Shown one piece after another: positions 12,620 through 24,468 of a DNA stretch of 64,000 bases (position 1 is the first letter of the stretch; every line of letters starts with the position of its first letter). Both the position numbers and the translations under genes were made by a program. The notes beneath the pieces are model-generated. The model worked only from the letters and a program-made list of their open reading frames with translations, had not been told where the DNA came from and searched no databases. The stretch spans positions 682,001 to 746,000 of the forward strand of contig BDSI01000009.1 in the NCBI GenBank assembly GCA_003117195.1, written 5' to 3'. Source of the stretch: Eudorina sp. 2006-703-Eu-15. Its lineage: Eukaryota > Chlorophyta > Chlorophyceae > Chlamydomonadales > Volvocaceae.

Positions 12620-15600
12620 AACAGGAGGCGCGTCGTCGTGCACCGCAAAATGTTTCTGCTTTCTGGGATTGTTCGTAAACTTGGTATGTAGGCGCGCAGC
12701 GCTGCTGGGAGCGTGTGGGTCCAGCATTGGCTTTGGCGGCACTCTGTTGGCACGGTACAGATAAGGGTAGGGGCTGATGGACTGCGGAGGGGGGCCCGGG
12801 CGTCGAGCGGCGTCTTTGGTTCGCGGGGGACCTGCGAGGGCATGTCAGGCTGCTGGTCGTCCGATCCGCCGGCGAGGCGGGTACCGCCAGTTCCATGCAC
12901 GCGCCAGTTCCATGCACGCGGTCACTGGGCCTAAGCCGGCGGGCTCGGGGCACGCTTCAGCTCGCGTGGGTGTTAGTCCGCGGCACGCGACCGTTTCGAG
13001 CGGTGAACACCCTCAGGAAAGTCCGTTGTCCGCGCCGGCATTGAGACGTCGTGGCCGCTGCTCTGGGAGTGGGGCTCAGTTGGGCCAATGGCCTCGGCAG
13101 AGGCCATTGGCAGCCAGCGGGCACCGGTTGCCACGCATCAAATCAGATGGCTGGATCATAGGCCACATATGATCCTTCCCGAGCGGCAGCCAACCTCCAC
13201 GTGCGGGTGTGCGGGGTTGCGGATGTGGGCGCGACCGAAGGCAACGGTACGCAGGCGCATCGAGGTTGTCCGGGCGGTGTACAGGCAGAGTGTTTTTCCC
13301 CTTGGCGGCTGGCTGCCCAGGTGCCGGTGGTCATGGGTAAGCCTGGGGCGGGTGGGCTGCAGCTGGTGGGGTGTCCATCAGCCGGCAGTGTCAGCTGCCC
13401 ACACAAACGCGCACAAGCACGAACACAAATCAAACTGCGCAAACACGCCATATTCATGGTGCGTCGCCGCCTGGCTGCTGCTTTTATCATAATACTTGAA
13501 TTCATTGTGGAAGGTGGTGGAGGGGGCATGCGGGGCGGGGCGGGGTCCACGAGCTGCTGGCCGACGAGCTGTGACGCGGCACGCGCTGTTTCAGGGACTT
13601 GCCCCCGGCAGCAAAGCAGTCGCGCCTCTGCCGCTGGCCACAGGGGTTGCTCTGCCCCTGTCTGTCTGTCGGTGCGCATCGCACCTTGGCGACCGACAGC
13701 TTGGCGATGTAGCAGACTTCGGACGAACTGCGCTTAGGCTCCGCTGCCCTTGCATTCGATGTTGCGCTTGGATGGCTCGACATGTTCTTGTTCCCCGTTG
13801 TTGAAATACACACCATATGTGTGTCGCGCCTGCACGCGGCGTCCCCAAGCCGCGTTCCGTAGTTGCGTGTGATGCCGTACATCTAGCAGGCCTCTGGAGT
13901 GTACAGCCCCGTTCGCGTCCAGTTACGGTTGCGGGCGGGCGTGTGCGGATAGCTGGCGGTGCCTGCACGCATGCAGCGGGGAGGTGCGGGCGGGCGCACG
14001 GGGAGGCGCACAGCAGCATGCGGGACGGGCCGTGCAGTGCGGGGCAGTGGATGCGGAGCAGGGCAGTGGGAACAGGGCACCATCATGTTTCTAACGGCGG
14101 CACTGCAGGCGGCCAGGAGAACTCGCACGTGCCATGAGGGCCCACATCAAATCACAGCACATCGCATGACGATGTGTGGCGCCAGCCCGCCAGCTTCTTG
14201 GAAGACGCGAGATCGTCGTCCGTAATTCGGCCGGCCGGCGCCTCGGTGAAGGCCCTCACCTTCGGTCAACCGTGCCTCTGGCTTTCCTCCCCGGTGCCTG
14301 CTGCAAGGGCAGAGGGGGAGAACCGTCGTAACTTGTTTGTTGTTGCGGGCTGTCTTGTTTGTCGGTGCCAGTCTTCGAGGTCATTTTCTGTGCGTGCAGG
14401 TGGTGCCATCACGTCCCCCGTGTATTCCTTCCTGTGCCTGCAAGTGGCCCGCGTGCGCGTGTAAGTTGCTGGATGGTTGCCGTTTGTGCGTTGCCTGGAG
14501 CTGGGTACGGGATCTAGGATCTGGATCCAGCAGGTGATCCCTACCAGATAATCGGCAGACAGGCACAAGCGCCGGTGCGTGTCGTTCGTCCGTTGCTTCG
14601 ACAATTGCTTTTGATGCTAGGCGGTGTATGGTGATACCCCTAATGTGATTGTGGTGCGCCTTCTAGGCACGATACAGTGGCTTCGTATCACCACGTGCCG
14701 CACGGGCGGTTCCGTACTACTCGTACGAGTTCGAGTCGGTTGCCGTGCATGGTGCCCGGGTCACAAACATTTGTCCATAATGCCCGCGTCGTTTCTCCGT
14801 CGTCATCTGCCTCAACTGGGATCTCGCCGGGTCGGCCGTTCAGATGCGTCACGCACTTGGTGCTTCATATTGCCTCCGCGTTCGTTATCGTGGTCGTGTT
14901 CCAATCTTCCGGCGTGTCCTCCTCGCGGCTCTGGTTCGGGCTTTGGTTGGAAGCCCAACGCCGTGTTGGCGCTGATGTGGCACCTGACGTCATGAGGCGT
15001 GAAGGGCCGCGCGGCGCACGGCGGCACGGGAGGGGGCTATCGAAGCATACGTGGGCGCAGGTGTGTGGCACCCAGGGCAGGTGAGGGCTCCGTGCCTAAG
15101 CCAGCCAGGCGCCGGTACGTTGCCGTGATTCGTGTGCGGTATGTGCGGCTCCAGTACCGCAGGGCCGCACGGGGAGCAGGAGTGATGGACTGGCAGGCTG
15201 CCGGGTCGTGCCCAGTGTCCTGCTTGTGCGGGATGACAAGGACACGATTGCCATGGATGCACGATGGAAGCTGTGTTTAAGCGTTCTGCGTTGACCTACT
15301 GTGTCTCTGTGTGCTCACGCAACGGAGTTGTATGGTGCTCTGCCCCGCAGAGCCCCGGGTATCTGGGTCTGGGCGGGTGTCTTGTCTGTAACCGTTATAA
15401 GGTGGATGGACCCCTTGTCCCGACCGGGCGATCCAATGGACCGCGGTACGTGTTGACGTGTCGCATCCGCCGGAAGGCGGCACCGCGTGCGCAGTGCCCT
15501 GAGCTATCCTGGCCCCCGAGCCGTACCAATACAGGGGGACAGACGGCTGTCCCAGTGTCTTCGCCGCTCTGACGCGTCCCCTTCTCAGCGGCAGCCCGCG

Positions 15601-15684
15601 TGCCTCTTCGGCAGGGCGACGGCAAAACCCGACCACCCACACCACCACCCACACCACACCGCCTGCTGCTGTCATGGACCGCAG

Positions 15685-16865
15685 GTCCAGCCCAACGGTG
15701 ACGTGGTGGTGGACAGCGGCGGCTACCGCACCCGCACCACCTTTTTGAGCATCAGGGAGGGGCTCAACCCCATCGGCCTGGAGCTGGAGAGCTCCCTGGG
15801 GCACGAGGGCGGGGGCGACTGGTCCGTGATCAACTCGGACGGCACCTCGCAGCCCTTTGCGGACGGAGCGGTGGTGAAGGCGACCTGCGAGGCGGACCGC
15901 GGGCGGGGGGCGCGGCTGCTGGCGGCGTACGGCGTCGCGGCGGGGCCGTCGTTGAGCGGGTTGCAGGTGGCGGCGGCGGCAGCGGCGGCGAGTGCGGGTG
16001 AGGGTGAGTGCAGCGGAAGGCGGCGTTACGATCGCGGTCGGTGTTGCGAACGCACTGAGCCGCGGGGATGGCCAGCCAGGGCTGTGTCTCGCGAGGGAAG
16101 CCCGCGGTGGCCTCGTAGGTGTGGATTGCAGCGTGCGGTATCGTTTGAGGAGAGGCATGTGGACGCGGGTCAGAAGCGGGCGCGTGGGGACGAGACAAGC
16201 TTTTGCCCGTGTGATGAACCCGACGGCTTGCGCCTAAGGCTTGGGCCTGCCCCGCTTGGAAGTCCACCCACCGTAGCTAGGGGTCAGGGACTCGCTGATG
16301 CGTGTCGTGCGCTCGGCATTAAGTACCTACCTGCCAGATTTGGATCTCGTTTGGATCGCCCACATGCCTTACAAGCGCACGGATACCGATGCCCGCCCCG
16401 CCTCGTCCCGCCCCCTCGCCACCGGTCCCCCACCCCGCGCCTGTCGATGGTGTGGCTGGTCTGCCGCAGGTCTGGCGCACCGCGTCCCCGTCGTCCCGGC
16501 GGCCGCCGCGGGCTCCGGACAGGCCGGGCCCTCCCACGCCGGTCCCTTCCTACCCCCAACGGCCCCCCCGCCGGTGCCCATCCCGGCGCCCGTCCCCGCG
16601 CCCGCCCCGGGCACCACCTGGTCCTACCGCGCCACGGCCGCGCCCCCCTACGCGCCGCACCTCCGACCGGCGGCCCTCCCGGGCGACTCGGGCTCCACCC
16701 CGGCCGCTGGCCCCGCGTCCGCGCCGGTGCCCACGCCCCGCACCGCCGAGTCCCTCTCGAACCTCCAGCAGGTCCTGCATGTGGCGCTGGCGATCCAGAA
16801 TGACGCGGCGGTGCCCGCTGGCGCCGCCGCCGCCGGCCCCGGCGGCGCGGCGGCGGCGGTGTCGT

Positions 16866-16902
<37 letters not shown>

Positions 16903-17125
16903 TGGCCCCGCCGGAGGGAGCGGCTTTGGCGGCCTCCCCCGGCCTGCCGATCTGGATGACGACCACGCCTGCATCGCCTGCATGGCCGCGCTCAAGACGA
17001 CGTTGCTGATTCCGTGCGGCCACCTGGTCATGTGCGGCAAGTGTGCGGAGCAGGCGCTCGAACGCAACCCGGTGTGCCCCATGTGCCGGGCGCCCGTGGT
17101 GCACACCACGGTGATGAACGTCTAG
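15685..17125 (+). CDS. RING-finger (C3HC4) protein, 3' exons
   Basis: Two exons are supported: 15685 to about 15997 or 16003 (acceptor GACCGCAG; donors GTGAGG or GTGAGT, both leaving phase 1) and 16470-17125 (acceptor TGCCGCAG; stop TAG). The join keeps frame. The last exon ends in a RING with spacing C-x2-C-x11-C-x-H-x3-C-x2-C-x10-C-x2-C (16970-17090; CIAC, PCGH, MCGKC, CPMC), five residues from MNV at the C-terminus. This is the C-terminal RING layout of many E3 ubiquitin ligases, so an E3 role is likely. Before it are a Pro/Ala-rich linker and a Ser run; the upstream exon (VQPNGDVVVDSGGYRTRTTF) is not a domain I recognise. Coding-like segments at about 14166-14265 (PASFLEDARSSSVIRPAGAS) and 14725-14780 (VPYYSYEFESVAVHGARV) may be further upstream exons, but I could not chain them. 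Confidence 0.7.
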
Positions 17126-20100
17126 TGGGGGAAAAGGGAAAAATGTCTAGTGGGGGGGAGGCGGTGCGGCGGCGGTCGCGCGCTCCGAGTTCAGCGTTCC
17201 GAGTTCAGCGTCCGTGAACGCGAAGAGGAGAGTCAGGTAGGGGGAGAGGGATGGGCAGGGCGGAGGGCGAGGGGTGTGCGGTCGCTCGGGGATGCGCGAT
17301 ACTGAAGGGGGAGGCGGGCAGGGACTGGGGGGGTGCGAAAGGATGAGGGGCGTGTGTGTGTGGGGGTGGCATCAGACGTCAGACGTGTCCTTGGACGGAC
17401 GGGGCATATGTGGGGCCCACGCGACCAGGTGGGGCGACTAGATGAGCGGACGACCGATGCACGAGGGACAGGCGGCGCAGGAAAGGGTTGGTGGTGCGAG
17501 GGAGGAGGAGCCCAGGAGGCGGCAGGGAGGGCACATTCTTCCGGCGGACCTGATGCGGCTAGTGGTCCTGTGGCCCTGTGGGTGGTTGTAAGTGGTTGTA
17601 TGTGGGCGGTTGTAGGTGGTTTGCACTGGTGCCTCCTGGTGACTGCTGGTGGCACACACGGACAACGGGTCTTGGGTGCTCGCGCATGTGTGTGCGGATG
17701 GATGGATGTATGGGTGCGTCTCGAGGGCGAGGGAGGGAGGGAGGGAGGGCACCTACGATGCCCCGGGTGGGTGCGACTACGGGTCAGGGCGGGGCAGGCT
17801 TGGGGTGTGTGTGTTCAAGTGGACTGAGCCGCGAGAGACGTGTGTGTGTGTGCGTGCCGACTTGCGGTGTGATCTTGGGGGGGCACAGGGCGGGGGCCGC
17901 CAGGATCTGGAAGAGGTCGATGGCGCGGAGGGGCATGTCATCAGTTGCCACCCGTGAAAGCCACCCACCGCGAGGGCCCGCGAGGGCCCAGGCTGGGTTC
18001 ACTGGTGGACAAGTGCGGGGTCGGTTGGGGTTGGGGTTGGGGGTCGGCGGACGCGTCTTGGTGGCGGCGCTGAATGCCCAGGAACTGTTCCGAAAGGTTA
18101 CAGTAAGTGAATGCTTGCCTTGGGGGCTGTGTGTGTGAGAGAGCGAGAAAGAGAAAGAGCAGTGTGTAAGGCGGCACCGCGCCGCGGACATGGATCGTGT
18201 TCCTGCGGCTGGATCCCAGGTTCAACTCCCTGACGGGGAGCGGCCGCTGCTTGGGTATTTGCGGGTTGGTTTTAGGTACTGTACGGATGGTGCTGCAGGT
18301 CCAGGAAAGGCGTTATACGGGATGGAGGCGGCGTCGTGGATAACCAAGTAAAATTGCTTGGTTAAGACCGCAGAGGCTCGACAAGTAGGTGTGGTCAAAT
18401 GTTTGCGTGGCATTGCTGGATGACGATGGCTTCCGCAAGCCAAGAATGAACTGCGTGGAGGACGTCCGCTGGATAGGTGAGGCCGCCCGGTGCGGCAGAC
18501 CAGGGGCGACAGTGGGGTGGGGCTGCATGGGGTGGGGCCGCAGGGAGGGAAGGGACAGAAGCCCAGCCAGACCGGCAGCCCCTCCTTTTCAGTCCGCAGC
18601 AGCAGATAGACAGGAGTTGAAGATGTTGGGGCGCGGACGTGGAGACAACGCACGAAAGGTTTTGCGCAACGTGGGAGCTGGCATAGGGCTCTTGAGCTGG
18701 TCTTGTCTTGCCGCAGGTTGCTTTCGTATGTGTGGTTTGGCAATGGTGGTGGTGGTGGTGGCGCTGGTGGTTGGGGTGGGAGAGGGCGGTTCTTCTTTCG
18801 AAGCTGCCGCACGCTGATGTGCGCACGCATGAGCGCAATCGTCAAAGCAGCCCTGGGCGGCATGCGAGTCTGGCGGCTGTTGGTCAGAGCTATTTGGCGC
18901 GTGCTAAATAAAACTTCCATCGTGTTCTGATGTTTGAACATCAAGATGCCACCGACATCAAGATTTGCCTTTCTGTCTCGTCAGATGAATGCAATTCAAC
19001 AATATGTATTGAATCAAAGCTTCAAGATGCAAAGGGATAGCATACCGAGTACCAACGAGTTCTCCAGTGAAGTCCGGGTCTCACCGCGGCTTTTTCGCAC
19101 CCTGTTTTCGCCTTATATTTGCTATGTAACTATTTATGGCAAACGTTTAGAGGTTCACGTCTGCTGCGGGCGTGCAACTGAAGGGCTGCATGCTTGCCGA
19201 CGGACCAAGCAACTACAGTTTCACGGCAAAACAAGAATGCTTCAAGCTTGCTTTTTGATTTCTGCTTGACAGACGGATGAATGAATGAATGAATGAATGT
19301 TACAGCGGACCCCAACGGGATCATCGGTGTATACCAGAGCAAGCCCCAGTAGGCCCCACCCAGACGGATGTGGTAGTGCAGAGGCGTCTACTAATGCAGA
19401 TGCGGTGACCGCCGTTGGCGGCGCGTACTGCAGGTTGGTTTCGGGGCTACCCTACCTGCTTGAGCTTGCTCAATCTATGCACGCCGATCCACCTTCAACA
19501 TCAACGACACCCTCAATGGCACCCTTTCACTCTCTCACACTCTTGCGCGGTAACAGAGTTTCCGTTTTAAAGCAAGCGGCCTGTACGGATTGTAGGGGGC
19601 CCGCCCTTTTTCCGGCTTCAAGGAAGCCGACCCCCTACTTGTCACATTCCGAATCCAGTTCGATTCCAATCCAGTTCAATTCGAATCCAGTTCAATTCGA
19701 ATCCAGTTCGGCGCCTGGCCGAGGTCAGGGAGGGACGAGGGAGTAGTGGATGGCGTGAGTAACTGGATCAACCCCACCAGAACCCTCAACACTCGACAAC
19801 GGGAGGTCGTCAGCACAAACCGCCAGCACCAGCCCCGACCGACTACGGTGCCGCGCAGCCGCTGCCACAACCCCCAGCCATGGATTTAACTGCTGCGGCT
19901 GCATGCAGCTGATGTGCCGTACGGCCGTACACCCTCGCTAGACCCTCCATCGACCCCGCCAATGTCAGACTTGACAGCTTCTTGCAGATCGATCGACCGG
20001 GCAATCAATGGATGACAGCGAGGCAGGCGGCCGCCCCAGGCGCACGCCACACAGATCAGGAGGTTGTAGCGTTCTTGGAAATGGGAACGATGCATCACGT

Positions 20101-20323
20101 TACAGTGGACTCCGCGGGTCAAAGGTGACAGCCGCAGCCTCGTCACAAGCAACAGGTCACCTCACATTGCACAAACAAATGCGCGCCATCCGGACGCACC
20201 GGCTGTACTGGGATGTGCTGGCTTAGGCCGGTTCCCACAAACGGGTAAGGTCCCTTGTAACAGCGCCTCCTTGAGTAGGCTTCGCAGCATTCGCGACACT
20301 ACGTACCAGTGCTGGGGCCGCCG
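17126..20323. other. Gene-poor stretch with small repeats
   Basis: No convincing exon chain was found. A short coding-like stretch around 18400-18500 (LLDDDGFRKPRMNCVEDVRW) has no recognisable domain. Simple repeats include (GAAT)n at 19278-19299 and a run of imperfect units of AATCCAGTTCAATTCG near 19650-19710. Partial copies of a dispersed motif starting GTTACAG lie at 19299-19329 and 20099-20131. Confidence 0.4.
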
Positions 20324-20366
20324 GCCGCATCTCGCCGGATACCTTCTGTGCGAGAATCGCAACACC

Positions 20367-20379
20367 TACCCGGAGCTAT
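20367..20379. repeat. Left target-site duplication (13 bp)
   Basis: TACCCGGAGCTAT here is repeated at 22754-22766. In uninterrupted units the sequence occurs once (as TACCCGGAGCTAC, followed directly by GTACGTACG), so the pair marks an insertion into unit 1. Confidence 0.85.
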
Positions 20380-22753
20380 CGGGGACCCCGCGGTCACCGA
20401 TTGCTCCCTGATTGCGGAACTCCTGTTTCTGTGCCTGCCAACCCTACGCCCGTCTGCGATGTCGCCCTTCCGTACACCCGTACGCCCGTACATTCTTGCA
20501 TTGCTATTTCCGTCTACCGTTTCCTGGACCCACCCTCTTTCGCCGCGTCGCCGCCGGGTTTGCGTGCTCTTTTCTCCTTTTTTTTCTCTTTACTTTAACC
20601 TTTGCCTTTGCCTGCCGTTTGTCCGCCCTTTGTTGCAACTCACATCTTCCGTTCGCCTCGCCGTCCGTCCGCGTTTCGTCCCATTTGCGCAGGTGAGTAC
20701 TACGTTCTCGATAATTTGTGCTGTTGTTGTTGTTGTGTTACATGGTTGGGGGTGCGTAACCCCATACCTGCACATACCCATACGAGCCGGAGGCCCAAGG
20801 GCAAACAAAACGCCCAAAAGCACTGGTTTGCAATACCGCATTAACAGGAGTCGACGAGACTAGCGCCCAAAGGGCACGATAGAATTACGGTGAGCCCACA
20901 TGCGCTCCAACATCTTTGCCAAACGAGCCGGATCCCAGGCAATCGCCTCCCTCATCGTATTAGGGCGGTGAAACCCTTCCTCAGCGCGTATTGCATCGTA
21001 AGCCGGGCAGTCGAGTAGAACATGCTTCTCATCTTCAATCTGGTCTTCAGAGCGGCAGCAACGGCAGACCCGTTGTCCTCTAGGGACATGGTGCCTACCC
21101 CTCCGCGCCCTGTTAGACTCAAGTGCCCAACAACAAAGCCTGAATTGCATTAGCTTCCGGTGCGCAGAACGGGGGGTAAAAACTGTAGATAAAATTTGTG
21201 CTGTCTGGGGTGTGGTCCGTCCTCGTGCTGTCGCGCGTTGGTTGGTCCGGGATGGGTCCGGCGGCGACGCGGTCGCCCGAGGTAACAGTGAGCGCACAAT
21301 TCAGGTATGTATGGTAAGTACCTTGGGTCGCGTATTGACTCCTGTGCCACGTATCGGTTCCCCAATCCATACCCCCCAGTTACCAGGCTGGTGACCCGGT
21401 CCCTGGATTTCGGTCCTTGGATCTCGTCACGGAGCTAACTCCCTTTTAATGGGAGGATTTGTGCAGTTAACCGTGGAGTCCTGGCTGCAAAGCTTTGGCG
21501 AAACGAGACACCCGTTCGCGCGTACTGCAGGTCGGCCGTCGCCGCACTGCTTTTATTTTGCGTGCTGATTTTTCTGGGTTAATTACTTTTCTATTTTGGG
21601 TGGGTATATGCGTGCTCGAGCCTTCACCGACAACAACCCCAACGATGCCGCCGCCATCGCCGAGCGCGCCACGACTGGCCTCGAAGCGCAGGGCTACCCA
21701 CGCCGCCAGCTCCTCGCCACGTTTGACGCCCTCATCCGCGCCGCCCCACAGTCCTTCGACTATGCCCGGCGCACGACCCACCCCGACCTGCTCCGCGTCG
21801 TCCGTCAACACCTTCGCCCCGCCTGACCGACTCACCGGCTAAACACCTCCCCTCCCCTCCATCACCGCACCCCTACCACGGCTGCGGGCTATGATACAGA
21901 GGTCGCCGTCCGGGCAACTCCGGCGGTGTTGATCTCCGTCGTCTCTCTGCTTTCCTATCAATCCTCGGTTGAGCCCCGCATGCCACTCCATCGCCTCCCC
22001 CACACCCACCCATGGCGACACCCTCACCCCCTCGCGCCGCCCCTCCTCCCGCCCCTCACCACCCCTCCCCGTCACCGCCCTACGCCCCGCCGCCCCACCG
22101 CCCGCACGCCACCCGCCGTACCGCACACGCGCACGCACCCCCGATCGCAACCCCCTGCGCCCACGGCCTCTCATGCGTGAGCCCGCGCGCGCCCGGCCGG
22201 GCTGGTGGGGAGCCGATCGCCCCGGTCCGCCACCCGGCCCTCTTGCGTCACCCCCGCGGTCACCGATTGCTCCCTGATTGCGGAACTCCAGTTTCTGTGC
22301 CTGCCAACCCTACGCCCGTCTGCGATGTCGCCCTTCCGTACACCCGTACGCCCGTACATTCTTGCATTGCTATTTCCGTCTACCGTTTCCTGGACCCACC
22401 CTCTTTCGCCGCGTCGCCGCCGGGTTTGCGTGCTCTTTTCTCTTTTTTTCTCTTTACTTTAACCTTTGCCTTTGCCTGCCGTTTGTCCGCCCTTTGTTGC
22501 AACTCACATCTTCCGTTCGCCTCGCCGTCCGTCCGCGTTTCGTCCCATTTGCGCAGGTGAGTACTACGTTCTCGATAATTTGTGCTGTCTGGGGTGTGGT
22601 CCGTCCTCGTGCTGTCGCGCGTTGGTTGGTCCGGGATGGGTCCGGCGGCGACGCGGTCGCCCGAGGTAACAGTGAGCGCACAATTCAGGTATGTATGGTA
22701 AGTACCTTGGGTCGCGTATTGACTCCTGTGCCACGTATCGGTTCCCCAATCCA
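20380..22753. mobile_element. Retroelement-like insertion with about 500-bp direct repeats
   Basis: A 2,374-bp insertion splits the first array unit and is flanked by a 13-bp target duplication. It has two direct repeats: left 20386-21373 (about 508 bp once a nested LINE is removed) and right 22252-22753 (about 502 bp), both running from CCCCGCGGTCACCGATTG to CCCCAATCCATAC. Between them is a unique 0.88-kb segment with a plus-strand open frame at 21596-21826 (DAAAIAERATTGLEAQGYPR and onward) that I do not firmly recognise. The repeats do not start and end with TG/CA, so an ordinary LTR element is unlikely. A Penelope-like or other terminal-repeat retroelement, or two tandem partial copies, fits better. 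The family is not certain. Confidence 0.65.
20725..21192 (-). mobile_element. Nested, 5'-truncated LINE fragment
   Basis: This 468-bp piece interrupts the left direct repeat and is flanked by the 12-bp duplication AATTTGTGCTGT (20713-20724 and 21193-21204); the right direct repeat has this site once, uninterrupted. On the minus strand it encodes the C-terminus of a non-LTR retrotransposon ORF2 (stop at 20860-20862). The zinc-knuckle-like motif reads CRCC...DEKHVLLDCPAYDAIR, preceded by RARRGRHHVPRGQRV. The minus-strand 3' end is a short (ACA)n tail. 5' truncation, simple-repeat tail and target duplication are hallmarks of target-primed reverse transcription. The reverse transcriptase core is absent, so it is a dead copy. 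Confidence 0.8.
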
Positions 22754-22766
22754 TACCCGGAGCTAT
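22754..22766. repeat. Right target-site duplication (13 bp)
   Basis: Second copy of TACCCGGAGCTAT; the array unit resumes here with GTACGTACG. Confidence 0.85.
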
Positions 22767-23226
22767 GTACGTACGTGGTGGAGTACGTATCTAGCTATCT
22801 AGTTCGCTGTGAGGGGCTGCTGCTGGGTTGCTTGCGTGTCTATCTATCTGTCCGTACGCCTGCGTGTGCCTGTGTGAGGAAGGTGGTGTGTGATGCCTCC
22901 CCGGCTTGTGTGCGTATTGACTTGACGAGTTTATTTGTTCGTAAGGATGGATTCACGCTTCTGCTGGTAGCTAGGTGTTGTGTGCGTGGCTTGGCTGCGT
23001 CGCCAAGCGGTCGCTACGTACCAGCAGTGCGTGGCCGTCGGCCAACGACCGGGCCGCACTATGTGGCTTGCGCCGCCGTGCGTGCGTGTTGTTGTGCGTG
23101 CGCTGCGTGATGTATGACTGGATGTGCGTTTTGATTGATGCATGGACGTCGGTGCCCCGCGCCGGCGGCGGAGCTGCTGGTGCGCACACGGACGGGGTTT
23201 GTGTTTGTGTCCTGTTATCGATGATG

Positions 23227-23247
23227 ACCCACCATCGCGGCGTATGT
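23227..23247 (+). promoter_or_regulatory. Putative U2 upstream element (-75 to -55)
   Basis: ACCCACCATCG at -75 and TATGT at -59 relative to the U2 5' end. The same arrangement precedes the U5 gene of the unit. It resembles the plant snRNA upstream sequence element (RTCCCACATCG near -70). No clear TATA box is seen at -30. Present in every unit; units 4 and 10 have A in place of the first C (AACCACC). Confidence 0.55.
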
Positions 23248-23301
23248 GTTTGTTGTGACATTTGTGTGTGCGGGTGGTGGCTGGTATGGCCGTGACAATT
23301 C

Positions 23302-23491
23302 ATACCTTTCTCGGCCTTTTGGCTCAGATCATGTGTAGTATCTGTTCTTATAAGCTTAATCGCTTATATGGTCCTCATTGAGGACCTGCGATTAACTTCA
23401 ATTTCTCGCGGGGGCGTTGTCGCTGGTGTGCTTGCGCACCTGTCTCGCCAGCATGGTTGCGGTCTTACACTACCGCTGCAGCCGTGCACCC
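23302..23491 (+). ncRNA. U2: U2 spliceosomal snRNA, copy 1
   Basis: The 5' end ATACCTTTCTCGGCC and the following stem-loop I match plant U2. The branch-point recognition sequence GTAGTA is at 23335-23340 (U2 nt 34-39, the plant position). Stem IIa is ATAAGC/GCTTAT and stem IIb is GGTCCTC/GAGGACC. The Sm-like site AATTTCTCG lies at 23400-23408. Stem-loop III has a CTTG tetraloop (GGTGTG/CGCACC). Stem-loop IV is GCGGT/ACCGC with loop CTTACACT, matching the U2B''-binding loop layout of human U2. The RNA ends near GTGCACCC, giving about 190 nt (human U2 is 188). U2 pairs with the intron branch site and U6. This copy differs from the rest by CCTGTCTCG instead of CCTGACTCG. The exact 3' end is inferred. 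Confidence 0.95.
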
Positions 23492-23495
23492 GACC

Positions 23496-23505
23496 CATGC
23501 CAATG
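23496..23505 (+). promoter_or_regulatory. Candidate snRNA 3'-end element after U2
   Basis: CATGCCAATG lies 5 nt after the inferred U2 3' end. A very similar CATCCCCAATG (CATCCCAATG in unit 4) overlaps the U5 3' end. It could act as a 3' box; this is inference from position and similarity only. Confidence 0.35.
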
Positions 23506-24334
23506 TCTGCAGAAATGATGCATATATGGGGATGATGACCAGCTGCCTTTTGTCCAACAGTCAGGGGCCACGGCAGGGTACGACAGTCAGGGTACGACAG
23601 TCGTATACATCAGGCGCAGGTACGCACGCGTGTACGACCGGTGTGCACCTACCTACCTACCTACCTACCTAGCTGCGAAGGCTAAGCTAGTGCAGTGCGT
23701 GGATGATGTATCCCTAGTGCACAATAAAGCCGAACGTGCAGGGCGGGGTTGCCGCCGGGGACATCCGCCGGTCTATCTGCTGCAGACAGATTCCAAACGG
23801 ATCAACCCTACCTGTCCGTTGATTGGGGCGGGTGTGTTCGTAGGTACGTATGTATGTATGTTTGTACGTGCAGAGTCATAGAAGAAAACATCAGTGATTA
23901 TCAGAGCAGCCGCGTGCGGCTCATCATCATCAGGGCCACATACAGCGCGCCGCGGCTTACTAAATATCTGCACTCCATCTGACAGCTACGTGCACAGCCA
24001 GGCACGCACAGGGCCAGACGGGCACGTAGCCGGCCGGCATACAAGCACCCACCGACCGGGGTTCGTTACCGACCCTTGGGTCACCGAATACCCAACCCAG
24101 CGTGTGCCTAAGCTACCTGCTCCAGGGGCTACCCAACCTGCGTGCGTGGACCAAGCCAGTGGGTTATGTGTCCGCAAGCGCAGAGTTGCGTGGCTGGATG
24201 GGTTATTATTACCAATACCTTACCCAACCCCAACCCGGCGGTCCCTGGCGGAGGTGCTTGCAATAAGCCCGGGATGGGGTTGGGGTGACCAGCCACCAAT
24301 CCCCGCTTCTGTGTGCCCGTAATAATGTCCACTG

Positions 24335-24468
24335 TACGGCTGCATCCACATGTACGGCTGCATCCACATGTACGGCTGCATCCACATGTACGGCTGCATC
24401 CACATGTACGGCTGCATCCACATGTACGGCTGCATCCACATGTACGGCTGCATCCACATGTACGGCTG
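24335..24468. repeat. 18-bp minisatellite in unit 1 (7 copies)
   Basis: Units of TACGGCTGCATCCACATG end in a half unit TACGGCTG. The same locus recurs in each array unit: 27035 (6 copies), 29751, 32435, 35116 and the following units (5 copies each), and 48573 (4 copies). The frame stays open over the repeat, but it is not a gene: no stable start and differing flanking frames. Confidence 0.95.

Larger units (their letters stand above)
11721..14160. other. Gene-poor stretch
   Basis: No exon chain, RNA gene or mobile-element protein could be supported. It contains a short (TGTC)n run at 12348-12383 and a perfect inverted repeat at 12572-12619. Open frames here are short, arginine- and proline-rich and lack recognisable domains, as expected for random frames in GC-rich DNA. 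Confidence 0.4.

Noticed and set aside
18020..18050. Telomere-like GGTTGGGGTTGGGG
   Set aside because: Chlamydomonas telomere repeats are TTTTAGGG; this is a short G/T run.
18190..18245. GGTTCAACTCC resembling a tRNA B box
   Set aside because: The T-stem does not pair with a seven-base loop and there is no A box upstream.
24335..24468. CRISPR array
   Set aside because: Repeat units are contiguous without spacers, and the window is eukaryotic in character.
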